Origin: Bacillota bacterium
Lineage (GTDB): Bacteria; Bacillota; Bacilli; Paenibacillales; NBRC-103111
DNA: 64,000 nt
Reading direction: 5' to 3'
Assembly (NCBI GenBank): GCA_023388055.1
Contig: JAEWGW010000025.1
Coordinates: 62,001-126,000 of the forward strand
Every line of letters begins with the position of its first letter. Within the stretch, counting starts at the first letter, position 1. The notes beneath the pieces are model-generated. The model made no database searches. It worked only from the letters and a program-made list of their open reading frames with translations, and was not told the DNA's origin. Shown here piece after piece: positions 39,279-47,872 of the stretch. The position numbers and the translations under genes were made by a program.

Positions 39279-41935
39279 ACAGCTATACTGGCCTTACCCT
39301 AAAATATTTAAAAGGTCAGAAAAAAAGATCGTTGTTGACGGTATTGGGCATCGTTTTGTCCGTGACGTTATTTACGGCCATCGGAACCATTGGGGTGAGC
39401 TATAGAGACCAATTAATCAGGCATACTATCCAGGATTACGGAGATTACCATGTATCCTTTAACGGTATTCCAGCAGAAGCTGTTCCCAAGGTTACGTCCA
39501 ATGCATCGGTTAAAAGTACGGGAGTCATCAGCCGGGAAGGTTATGCTGTCATTAAAGAAACAAGCCAAAAGGAAATTAGGGAAAATCCCCATGCCGCGCC
39601 TTACCGGTACCTGAATATCAAGGGTTATGATACTGAAGCCATGGAGATGCTCCAGGTACAGCTGGAAGCAGGCAGACTGCCGGAGAATCCGGATGAAATT
39701 ATCCTGTCTTCAAGAAGCCTGAGCCACTTTGCTATAACTCCCCAAATCGGCGAACGGATAAAGCTGAACCTGGGTATACGCAAGATAGCATCCACAGGCG
39801 GCGAGGCGAAGAAGATTAATGGATTGGGCGATTTTGGCTGGGATCTGGATGAGATCTTCGAAGCCCAAGTCCAGCATGAATATACGGTAGTCGGATTTAT
39901 GAAGGAGACCGGCCGCGGCAGCTGGTCCTCCACCTTCATACTCCCGGCCGTTACGCATAACGATAATAAGACGTTTGACGGGACGAAAAAATACTTTGTT
40001 TACGCGAAAATGAAAACGATGGATCAAATAAAAGAGAAGACTGAATCGATCTTGTCTTCCCTGCGTGTCAGTAATGTTACGGAGGATTCCGCCAAACAGT
40101 TACACTGGGAATCCAGCGTTGATAGTATCAGAGTAGAGTACAATAACGAGCTCCTGAAGCTGTATGGGAAAAGCACCTACGAGGGTGTGAATAAAAGCCT
40201 TATACTGGCGTATGCCGCTGTTGTCGGATTCATCATGATTTGCACCATAGCAGTGATTTATAATACCTTTCACATTTCTGTAGTGGAGCGTATTTCTCAA
40301 TTTGGTATGTTACGTTGTATCGGAGCTACTCCAGCACAAATCCGCAGTATTGTCATGAAAGAGGCTGCAATTCTAAGCTCCATTGGTATACCTGTAGGGA
40401 TTTTTACAGGGACTGTGTTTATGAAGCTTCTATTTTCCTATATCGGTTTTTTGCAGCTGGGTTTCTTAAATGGCATGAGGATGATCATTTCTTATCCGGT
40501 GTTAGTCTTGGCTGGAGTATTGGGATTGGCCAGTGTCTATTTTTCAGCCATTGGACCCGCCAGAACGGCAGCACGGGTATCTCCTCTTGAAGCGGTCCAG
40601 AAGAATGATGCCTCCAAGACGGACAAAGCTGCAAGGGGTAAACAATTCGTGCTTGCCCAAAAGCTGCTTGGCATGGAAGGGCTGTTTGCAGTGCGGAATC
40701 TGAAGCGGAACAAGAAGCGTTTCCGCATAACGGCATTTTCCATGGTGATCAGCATTGTATTGTTTATTGTTTGCAATGGGCTGATTGATTTCATAAAGCA
40801 AACCACGCAGCTATCGGGCAGTCAATATTCGTATTCTCTTATGTATGATGGCCCCTCCAAACGGATAGAGGATTCTGTCTATCAGGATATTCTCAAGCTT
40901 GAGGCTGTTGAGCATGCCTATAATTTCTACAATAGTCAAGTGATGGCTGTTATCCCGAAAGAGAAAATAAACCCCAGGTACTCCGAACTCTCCGAACAGA
41001 GCTATAGTGTGGAGGAAGAAGGAGGATACCGGACAAGCAACAATTTTGTTTCGTCCTATGGCGATAACAGCTTGGAGGCATTGCAGGCGAAGCTGACCTC
41101 CGGAACCATTAATAAAGAGAGCATGGAACGGGAGAATGGTGTAATTGTTGTTCAAAAAACAAGCACGATAACGGATCAAGGCAAACGGCTCATTATCGAC
41201 CAGACCACCTTCAAGGTTGGGGATAAGATCAAAATTCGCAGTATGGAATCCAACAAGCAAGGCTACAAAACCGTTACGGTAGCCGGTATCACCGAACAGG
41301 ATTTATTATCCTCCAGTCCTAGTGAAAGTGCTATTCTTGGCTTTATTACGACGCCAGCTGTTTATGAGAAGATCATTGGCAATGATAACTTCTCAAGAAT
41401 ATTTATTCTTGCCTATTCTGACCGTCCGAATAAGCCTATTACAAATTACCTTCAAGCATTAACCAAGTATGATGGGGGCTATAATTATACCGATCGGGTG
41501 GCGGAGCTGGAGCAGGCCAAGAATGATGCTATGATTGCCAGTATCTTTCTTTACGGTTTTATGGGTGTCATTGCTCTAATCTCATTTTTGAATATTGTTA
41601 ACACAGTGAGCACCAATCTTATTCTACGATCTAAAGAATTTGCTGTTCTTAAAGCGATCGGTATGACACAAAGGCAAATGAGCAGGATGATCATTTTAGA
41701 GGGTGTTTGTTATGGGGTGATTGCTGGATTTTACGGCGCTGCTATAGGCACGGCTGTAAGTTATGGCATACACCGTCTGTTCATGGATGCTGTTGAAATC
41801 GTCTGGACCGTTCCATGGGACAGCATTGGCATCGCATTTGCAGGTGCAATGATCACTACGCTTGCCGCAACACTTCAGCCTATGCGCAGGCTGAATAAAG
41901 TGAGGATAATTGAAGCACTAGTGCGGGAGAATTAA
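39275..41935 (+). CDS. ABC transporter permease, double FtsX type
   Basis: The 886-residue protein has an N-terminal transmembrane segment (about 16-36), a large extracellular domain (about 40-300), a central membrane block (305-430) with FtsX signature FGMLRCIGATPAQIRSIV, a second extracellular domain (about 500-750) and a C-terminal membrane block with FAVLKAIGMTQRQMSRMI. Two FtsX domains with large outside loops are typical of peptide-sensing or exporting permeases. It works with the ATPase before it and is probably controlled by the two-component system. Confidence 0.9.
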   Translation: MNSYTGLTLKYLKGQKKRSLLTVLGIVLSVTLFTAIGTIGVSYRDQLIRHTIQDYGDYHVSFNGIPAEAVPKVTSNASVKSTGVISREGYAVIKETSQKEIRENPHAAPYRYLNIKGYDTEAMEMLQVQLEAGRLPENPDEIILSSRSLSHFAITPQIGERIKLNLGIRKIASTGGEAKKINGLGDFGWDLDEIFEAQVQHEYTVVGFMKETGRGSWSSTFILPAVTHNDNKTFDGTKKYFVYAKMKTMDQIKEKTESILSSLRVSNVTEDSAKQLHWESSVDSIRVEYNNELLKLYGKSTYEGVNKSLILAYAAVVGFIMICTIAVIYNTFHISVVERISQFGMLRCIGATPAQIRSIVMKEAAILSSIGIPVGIFTGTVFMKLLFSYIGFLQLGFLNGMRMIISYPVLVLAGVLGLASVYFSAIGPARTAARVSPLEAVQKNDASKTDKAARGKQFVLAQKLLGMEGLFAVRNLKRNKKRFRITAFSMVISIVLFIVCNGLIDFIKQTTQLSGSQYSYSLMYDGPSKRIEDSVYQDILKLEAVEHAYNFYNSQVMAVIPKEKINPRYSELSEQSYSVEEEGGYRTSNNFVSSYGDNSLEALQAKLTSGTINKESMERENGVIVVQKTSTITDQGKRLIIDQTTFKVGDKIKIRSMESNKQGYKTVTVAGITEQDLLSSSPSESAILGFITTPAVYEKIIGNDNFSRIFILAYSDRPNKPITNYLQALTKYDGGYNYTDRVAELEQAKNDAMIASIFLYGFMGVIALISFLNIVNTVSTNLILRSKEFAVLKAIGMTQRQMSRMIILEGVCYGVIAGFYGAAIGTAVSYGIHRLFMDAVEIVWTVPWDSIGIAFAGAMITTLAATLQPMRRLNKVRIIEALVREN

Positions 41936-42023
41936 GTGTTTTCCATCTATTGCATGGAATATTCAATAAATTGGCGAAATCAGGATATTGTAAGAATCGG
42001 TCAAACGGTTTTTGAAAAGGTTC

Positions 42024-42050
42024 CGGACAACCTGATTTCGTCCGTTTTTT
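42024..42050 (+). terminator. Rho-independent terminator after the ABC permease operon
   Basis: CGGAC pairs with GTCCG around AACCTGATTTC, followed by six T. It ends the operon 88 bases after the permease stop. Confidence 0.65.
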
Positions 42051-42055
42051 GAGGA

Positions 42056-42112
42056 TTGTTTAAGCTCCCCTGAACCGGAGCAGATTCTGAAACTTGCGTT
42101 CGCTTGGGGTTG
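42056..42112. repeat. Possible decayed copy of the mrp-operon MITE
   Basis: GTTTAAGCTCC, GGAGCAGATT and later TTGGGGTTG occur here in the same order as TTTAAACTCC, GGAGCAGATT and GTGGGGTTG in the element at 50621-50782, but the middle is deleted. The similarity was seen by eye and is weak. Confidence 0.35.
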
Positions 42113-42114
42113 TT

Positions 42115-42143
42115 TTGAATTCAAACGCCAAATGCATTACACT
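42115..42143 (+). promoter_or_regulatory. Promoter of the ArsR-type regulator
   Basis: TTGAAT (42115-42120) and TACACT (42138-42143) are separated by 17 bases. Transcription would start about 60 bases before the gene. Confidence 0.55.
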
Positions 42144-42211
42144 GGGTACATGAACTCGTTAAGAGTAATTTTTACACGGGAATGGTACACAGGGGATGGA
42201 GATGGTGAGGG

Positions 42212-42604
42212 TTGGATCCAAAAAATGAGCTTAAGCAGGACCAAGCGGGAACATGCTCGGAGCAAGAGTTGAGTCAGATTCGCAAAAACATGATTGAGGA
42301 ACATATAGCAGTTGAAGCGGCCGATTGGTTTAAGGCCTTTGGGGATGTGACCCGGCTCAAGCTGATTAGTCTCTTGCTGCAGAAGGAATTAAACGTGACG
42401 GACCTGTCCGCCCTAACAGACATGAATCAATCTGCCATCTCCCACCAGCTGCGTTATCTTCGGGATATGCGGATTGTCAAAAGGCGCAAGGCGGGAAAAA
42501 CCGCATTTTATTCCCTGGACGATGGCCATGTGGAGCAAATTCTTGCCCAAACGCTTATCCATATCGCCCATAACCATGGGACAGTGGAAGCGGAAGTAGA
42601 ATAG
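42212..42604 (+). CDS. czrA: ArsR/SmtB-family zinc-responsive repressor (CzrA-like)
   Basis: The start is a TTG preceded by GATGGTGAGGG; 130 residues. The winged helix-turn-helix is clear (WFKAFGDVTRLKLISLLLQK, then LTDMNQSAISHQLRYLRDM). The last helix carries LDDGHVEQILAQTLIHIAHNH, matching the Asp-His and His-x2-His metal site of CzrA/SmtB that binds zinc. There is no Cys metal box of the ArsR type. It converges on the metal ATPase gene and probably represses it; zinc or cobalt would relieve repression. Confidence 0.88.
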   Translation: MDPKNELKQDQAGTCSEQELSQIRKNMIEEHIAVEAADWFKAFGDVTRLKLISLLLQKELNVTDLSALTDMNQSAISHQLRYLRDMRIVKRRKAGKTAFYSLDDGHVEQILAQTLIHIAHNHGTVEAEVE

Positions 42605-42642
42605 AAAAAAGCAGCCATTCCTTTATGGAGTGGCTGCTTTTT
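42605..42642. terminator. Bidirectional terminator between czrA and the metal ATPase gene
   Basis: AAAAAAGCAGCCA pairs with TGGCTGCTTTTT around a 13-base loop. It serves both convergent genes. Confidence 0.85.
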
Positions 42643-42660
42643 GTTGAAGAGCTGGAACCC

Positions 42661-45015
42661 TTACGCCGCGGTATTGGATTTGACCTTCATCACCCGCATG
42701 GCATTGAGAACCGCGAGGAGGGTAACCCCCACATCGGCGAATACGGCTTCCCACATGGTGGCAATTCCGAAGGCGCCCAAGCTGAGGAAGATGATCTTCA
42801 CGCCCATGGCGAAAAAGATATTCTGCCAGACAATCGTCCGGGTCCGTTTGGCGATGTGGATAGCTTCGCCTACCTTGGAGGGTTCATCGGTCATAATGAC
42901 GATGTCGGCTGCTTCGATAGCTGCATCCGATCCCAGCCCGCCCATGGCAATCCCCACATCTGCCTGGGCCAATACGGGGGTATCGTTGATGCCGTCGCCG
43001 ATAAAGGCAATCTTCTCCTTGGGGCTCTTCAGGAGGCCCAGACGCTCGATTTGCTCCACCTTGTGCTGGGGAAGAAGCTCGGCGTGAACCTCATCAAGAC
43101 CCAGCTGCTTACCGACGGCTTCCGCTACAGGCTTGGCATCGCCTGTAAGCATGACGGTGCGTTTGATGCCCATGGATTTGAGCTGGCGGATAGCTTTGGC
43201 CGAGTCGGCCTTGGGCTCATCGGAGATCACCAGGTAACCTGCGTATTGTTTATTTACCGCCACATGCACCAGGGTGCCTGTCACATCCGGCTGGCCAAAG
43301 CTGATCTGCTCAGCCTTCATCAGCTTGCTGTTGCCGGCCAGAACCTCGTTCCCGTTCACCAGCACCCGGATGCCATGCCCGGAGATTTCATTGTAGTCTT
43401 TAATGGCGGTCTCGGGAATGTCCTTGCCATAAGCAGTACGAACGGATACGGCAATGGGGTGACTGGAGTGGATTTCCGCGAAGGCGGCATATTCCAGCAG
43501 CTCGTTTTCCGTAAAGCCCCCTTCGGGGTGGATGCCGGTTACCGTAAAAGCGCCTTTGGTGAGTGTGCCCGTTTTATCAAAAACCACATATTTTACATCA
43601 TTCAGCGCCTCCAGATAGTTGCTGCCCTTCACCAGAATGCCGTTTTTGGAGGCGGCGCCGATCCCCCCGAAGAACCCAAGCGGGATGGAGACCACCAGCG
43701 CGCAAGGACACGAGATCACAAGGAACACCAGCGCCCGGTAAATCCAATCACTGAAGCTGGCATCCGCCAGAACAAGGGGCGGTATAAGAGCCAGAAGAAG
43801 CGCGATAATCACAACGGCAGGGGTATAGTATCTGGCGAACTTGGTAATGAAATTCTCTGTAGGCGCCTTTTTGTTGCTGGCATTTTGCACCAGGTCCAAA
43901 ATTTTGGATACGGTGGATTCCCCAAAATCCTTCGTAACCTCGATGGTCAGGACGCCGTTTTTGTTAATGAAGCCGCTTAGCACCTCGCTGCCCGGTTCAA
44001 CCTCCCGCGGCACGGATTCGCCGGTCAGAGCGGAGGTGTCCATGGCGGAGGCACCCTCCACCACATGGCCGTCCAGCGGAACCTTTTCGCCGGGGCGGAC
44101 CACAATGATATCTCCGATTTCTACTTCCTCAGGTGAAACGCGGATAGTCTCATTGCCGCTTTTCAGGTTGGCGTAATCGGGGCGGATGTCCAACAAGGAT
44201 TTGATGGATTTGCGGGAGCGGTTCACGGCAATACCCTGGAAGAGCTCGCCGATCTGATAGAACAGCATGACCGCAACGCCTTCCGAATATTGTTGGGTGG
44301 CAAAGGCTCCGATTGTTGCAATAGCCATCAGAAAGTTTTCATCGAACACGCGGCCATGGACAATATTCCGGAGTGCCCGCCATACGATATCTCCGCCGAT
44401 AATCACATACGCTGCTACGAAGATTGCCAGCTCCGCCAGTCCCGAAACCGGGGCCAGTATGCCGGCAGCGAGGACGGCTCCGGAGGTCAGCAGGCGGGCT
44501 ACCATCCTGGTGGTGTTTTCATTCCCGTGGGAATGGCCATGGCCGTCATCGTCCTCATCTTCACCATGCTCGTGTCCGTGCTTATGGGCGTCCTCATGAC
44601 CGTGACCGGCATGATCATGAGTGTGTCCGGCATGGTCATGGCTGTGGTTAGCCTCGGCATGATCGTGACCGCAGCAAGCCTCGCCCTCCCCGTGGGTATG
44701 ACTCCCGTGGGAGCCGGTGCTTGTGCTGCTTTGTGCTGCTGCCGCCTCCAGCCGGGCTCTTGCCGAACCTCTGGACACTTTCTTCTTGAATTCCTTCACC
44801 TTGATGTGGGGCTCCAGCTTATTGACCCGTTTGATGGCTTCCTCCATAACGGGAACTTCATTGCCGGCCGCGGTTTCAATGTGCATCATCGTTGTAGCAA
44901 AGTTTACGGTGCAGGAGGTAACTCCATTAATCTTTTTGACTTCATTTTCAATTTTCATTGCACAGTTGGCGCAATCCAGGCCTTCCAGCAATAGCTCTTT
45001 TTTAGCCAGTTCCAT
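42661..45015 (-). CDS. cadA: Heavy-metal P1B-type ATPase (Zn/Cd/Co exporter)
   Basis: The start chosen is the ATG at 45015, six bases after GAAGGTG; 784 residues. An N-terminal HMA domain has GLDCANC (Cys15, Cys18). A His/Asp/Glu-rich linker follows (about residues 100-170). The P-type core has TGES, the metal-site CPC (436-438), DKTGT with phosphorylated Asp480, SSHPIA and GDGINDTP. CPC, GLDCANC and the His linker together indicate zinc or cadmium export. It converges on the CzrA-like gene. Confidence 0.93.
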   Translation of the reverse strand: MELAKKELLLEGLDCANCAMKIENEVKKINGVTSCTVNFATTMMHIETAAGNEVPVMEEAIKRVNKLEPHIKVKEFKKKVSRGSARARLEAAAAQSSTSTGSHGSHTHGEGEACCGHDHAEANHSHDHAGHTHDHAGHGHEDAHKHGHEHGEDEDDDGHGHSHGNENTTRMVARLLTSGAVLAAGILAPVSGLAELAIFVAAYVIIGGDIVWRALRNIVHGRVFDENFLMAIATIGAFATQQYSEGVAVMLFYQIGELFQGIAVNRSRKSIKSLLDIRPDYANLKSGNETIRVSPEEVEIGDIIVVRPGEKVPLDGHVVEGASAMDTSALTGESVPREVEPGSEVLSGFINKNGVLTIEVTKDFGESTVSKILDLVQNASNKKAPTENFITKFARYYTPAVVIIALLLALIPPLVLADASFSDWIYRALVFLVISCPCALVVSIPLGFFGGIGAASKNGILVKGSNYLEALNDVKYVVFDKTGTLTKGAFTVTGIHPEGGFTENELLEYAAFAEIHSSHPIAVSVRTAYGKDIPETAIKDYNEISGHGIRVLVNGNEVLAGNSKLMKAEQISFGQPDVTGTLVHVAVNKQYAGYLVISDEPKADSAKAIRQLKSMGIKRTVMLTGDAKPVAEAVGKQLGLDEVHAELLPQHKVEQIERLGLLKSPKEKIAFIGDGINDTPVLAQADVGIAMGGLGSDAAIEAADIVIMTDEPSKVGEAIHIAKRTRTIVWQNIFFAMGVKIIFLSLGAFGIATMWEAVFADVGVTLLAVLNAMRVMKVKSNTAA

Positions 45016-45047
45016 GAAAGTCACCTTCTCTTTTATGATTACTAAAA

Positions 45048-45070
45048 CATATGAGCATTCATTCATTTGT
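45048..45070. promoter_or_regulatory. Candidate ArsR/SmtB operator before the metal ATPase gene
   Basis: CATATGAGCATTCATTCATTTG contains an imperfect TGA-N8-TCA inverted repeat of the kind bound by SmtB/CzrA repressors (consensus around ATGAA...TTCAT). It lies 33 bases before the chosen start codon. Confidence 0.45.
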
Positions 45071-45227
45071 TATATCCGAAGTATATTCCCGTATGCTCAG
45101 AATGTCAACGGTATATCTGAAATTTCAGCTAAAAGCAGGCGGATTATTCATTTCATGCAGCAGGAATTGAACTATTGCGCTTTAGGCAGGGTGCTGTTAT
45201 AATTCCTGAATATAAAAAATTCCATAT

Positions 45228-45342
45228 TCATCGTATAACCTTATAGATATGGTATAAGGGTCTCTACCAGGAACCGTAAAATCCTGATTACAGTAAGATG
45301 CACACTATTGGTGTGTATGTTATTTGTAATCAGGATTTTTTT
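45228..45342 (+). ncRNA. Adenine riboswitch (purine aptamer) with terminator, before ade
   Basis: The aptamer (45228-45300) has TATAACC, P2 with CTTATA-GATATGG-TATAAG, TCTCTACC, L3 CCGTAAA and CTGATTAC. At the ligand-pairing site the sequence is GATTA, as in adenine aptamers, where guanine aptamers have GACTA. AAATCCTGATTACA (45279-45292), part of P3 and P1, also pairs with TGTAATCAGGATTT (45325-45338) before a T run, forming a terminator. Adenine binding should prevent the terminator and switch ade on. Confidence 0.9.
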
Positions 45343-45383
45343 ATTTATCTACATATGAAATTCCAATAAAAGGAGCAGAGCTT

Positions 45384-47129
45384 ATGTCCATCCAATCCTC
45401 GGCATTAATCAAACGAATTCAAGTAGCAGGCAAACAAATCCCCGCTGATCTGGTGATCAAACACGGGACTATCGTGAATGTGTTTACGGGTGAGCTTATG
45501 GAAGGGGACATTGCCATTGTGGATGGAATCATCGCCGGTATTGGTTCCTACGAAGGCCTTGAGGTGGTGGATGCCAGGGGGAAAATGATCGTCCCGGGAT
45601 TCATCGACGGGCATGTCCATATCGAAAGCTCCATGCTTTTGCCCGGCGAATTTGCCAAGGTAGTACTTCAGCACGGCGTAACCACGGTGATCACCGATCC
45701 CCATGAAATTGCCAATGTGGCAGGGGAAAACGGGATTCAATACATGCTGGATGATGCCGCGGGAGTACCCTTGGATATTTTCGTCATGCTGCCCTCCTGT
45801 GTACCCGCTACGTCCTTTGAGAGCAATGGAGCAGCGCTTACGGCTGAGCAGCTTGCTCCCTTTATGGCGGACCCCCGGGTTCTGGGTCTGGCGGAGGTGA
45901 TGGATTTTCCGGCTGTTGCCCGTGCGGATCGGGGAATAATGGACAAGCTATGGATGGCACAGCGGAACGGCGGTGTCATTGACGGTCATGCCGCGGGACT
46001 CGGCCGGGAGGACTTAAACATCTATCTGTCGGCAGGTATCCGCACCGATCACGAGAGTATTAACAGCCCCGAAGCCAAGGACCGTCTGGAGCTGGGAATG
46101 TATCTGATGATCCGGGAAGGCACTGTAGCCAAGGATTTGGAGGCTCTGCTTCCCGCCGTCACCCCGCAGAATTCCAGGAGATGCCTGTTCGTGACCGATG
46201 ACAAACATCTGGATGATTTAATTGAAGAAGGAAGCGTCGACCATATTGTCCGGCTGGCTATTGGCAGAGGCTTGGACCCTGTCACCGCCATTCAAATGGC
46301 TACCCTTAATGCAGCCGAATGCTTCGGATTGCGCCATCTGGGGGCTGTTGCGCCCGGTTATCAGGCGGATCTGCTGCTGCTGGATAACCTCAATGACGTT
46401 TCCATTCATCAGGTGTACAAAAAAGGCAGGTGCATCGTCCACAAGGGACAGCTTGTGCATTCGGAATTCCCTGCGTCCTTGACGGGTCATGCCGATCGGC
46501 CGCCTCTGCCCACTATCAACGCTAAGGATGTGGCACCAAACGACCTGCACATTCCGTTGACATCCACATTGTGCAATGTGATCGGGCTGGTCCCTAACAG
46601 CCTGGTTACCCGTCACCTTAAGGAGCATGTTGATATCCTAAAGGGTGTTTTTCAGCCTTCCATAGAACGCGACCTCTTGAAATTAATCGTGGTGGAACGG
46701 CATCATGCTACCGGAAATGTCGGAGCGGCTATTGTGAAGGGATTTCAGCTCAAGCGGGGGGCTATCGCAAGCACCGTGGCGCATGATTCCCATAATATCG
46801 TGGCGGTTGGCACCTCGGATGAGGATATCCTGGCAGCGATCCGCCAGGTTCAAGGCATGAATGGGGGCTTAGTGGTGGTGGATGAAGGCCAGGTTGCTGC
46901 CTCATTGGCTCTGCCTGTTGCAGGCTTGATGTCGGACCGGGATTACCTATCCGTTAATCAATCGTTACATGCTTTACATGAAGGACTGGACCGTATCGGT
47001 TCGCCGAAAGCCTTTAATCCTTTCCTGGCGCTGGCTTTCCTCACGCTGCCCGTAATCCCGGAATTGAAACTAACGGATAAAGGCTTGTTCGAATTTGCTT
47101 CCTTTTCACATATTGATGTGTTAATATAG
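45384..47129 (+). CDS. ade: Adenine deaminase
   Basis: AAAAGGAG precedes the ATG; 581 residues, the usual length. It is an amidohydrolase: DGHVHIESSM with metal ligands His77 and His79, then TDPHEIANVAG and VIDGHAAGL, VTDDKH, and LNAAECFGLRHLGAVAPGYQADLLLLDN. The C-terminal domain has HHATGNVGAAIVKGF and VAHDSHNIVAVG, which distinguish Ade from other family members. It converts adenine to hypoxanthine and ammonia in purine salvage. An adenine riboswitch lies directly upstream. Confidence 0.95.
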   Translation: MSIQSSALIKRIQVAGKQIPADLVIKHGTIVNVFTGELMEGDIAIVDGIIAGIGSYEGLEVVDARGKMIVPGFIDGHVHIESSMLLPGEFAKVVLQHGVTTVITDPHEIANVAGENGIQYMLDDAAGVPLDIFVMLPSCVPATSFESNGAALTAEQLAPFMADPRVLGLAEVMDFPAVARADRGIMDKLWMAQRNGGVIDGHAAGLGREDLNIYLSAGIRTDHESINSPEAKDRLELGMYLMIREGTVAKDLEALLPAVTPQNSRRCLFVTDDKHLDDLIEEGSVDHIVRLAIGRGLDPVTAIQMATLNAAECFGLRHLGAVAPGYQADLLLLDNLNDVSIHQVYKKGRCIVHKGQLVHSEFPASLTGHADRPPLPTINAKDVAPNDLHIPLTSTLCNVIGLVPNSLVTRHLKEHVDILKGVFQPSIERDLLKLIVVERHHATGNVGAAIVKGFQLKRGAIASTVAHDSHNIVAVGTSDEDILAAIRQVQGMNGGLVVVDEGQVAASLALPVAGLMSDRDYLSVNQSLHALHEGLDRIGSPKAFNPFLALAFLTLPVIPELKLTDKGLFEFASFSHIDVLI

Positions 47130-47179
47130 CCAATAAACCAAACATCCTACGTTTGAATAGATAGCGTGGAGGAGTGCCT

Positions 47180-47872
47180 ATGCTTCAAAAAACCAACCGG
47201 CTGACACTGGTGGAGCAAGTTGCCCTACAGATCGAAGGGCTGATCGAATCGGGTCAATGGGCGGTGGGGATGCGGATTCCCGCTGAGCCGGAGCTAATGG
47301 CGGACCTGAACGTCAGCCGCAATACCTTGCGGGAGGCCATCCGGGCGTTAACCCATGCGGGATTATTAAAAACCAGACAAGGCGACGGCACCTATGTCTG
47401 TTCGTCGAGCGCATTGGGCGCTGTGCTGCAGAAGCGTATTGTCCGCACCGATACGATGGATACTTTAGAGGTCCGGCATGCGCTGGAGCGGGAGGGGGCA
47501 TTTTTGGCCGCCCAACGCAGGACTGGGGATGAAGCACAGGCATTGCTGCTTCATTTCGAACGCTGGGAGGCGGCCGCGAAGCTCGGCGATCTGGATGCAT
47601 ACGTGACGGAGGATATCCGTCTCCACCAGATGATTCTCCGGGCATCCCACAATAACATCCTGATCGAATTGTACGATCATATTGTAGAAGCGCTGCATGA
47701 TTCCATTGCAAGCCTGACCCGCAGTGAGGTCAAGCCAACATTCATCGAGATCCACCGGCAGCTGGTGGAGGGAATTGTGGCACAGGACAGCAACCAGGCC
47801 GTAGCGGCGGTTCAGCGTTATATTTTAGAATCCAAAACTCTTATCATAACTGACAAAGGAGACCGTTCATGA
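47180..47872 (+). CDS. GntR-family regulator, FadR subfamily
   Basis: I choose the ATG at 47180 with GTGGAGGAG before it; 230 residues. The N-terminal winged helix shows IPAEPELMADLNVSRNTLREAIRALTHAGL and LLKTRQGDGTYV. The C-terminal helical FCD domain has RLHQMILRASHNN with metal-ligand-type His and Asp residues. It overlaps the transporter gene by four bases, so it probably controls that transporter in answer to a small carboxylate or similar ligand. Confidence 0.88.
   Translation: MLQKTNRLTLVEQVALQIEGLIESGQWAVGMRIPAEPELMADLNVSRNTLREAIRALTHAGLLKTRQGDGTYVCSSSALGAVLQKRIVRTDTMDTLEVRHALEREGAFLAAQRRTGDEAQALLLHFERWEAAAKLGDLDAYVTEDIRLHQMILRASHNNILIELYDHIVEALHDSIASLTRSEVKPTFIEIHRQLVEGIVAQDSNQAVAAVQRYILESKTLIITDKGDRS

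Noticed and set aside
42625..43980. Rightward 451-residue frame opposite the metal ATPase
   Set aside because: His/Gly-rich shadow of the ATPase gene on the other strand, which has all P-type motifs.
45228..45300. Guanine riboswitch
   Set aside because: The ligand-pairing base is T (GATTA), which specifies adenine; the downstream gene is adenine deaminase.
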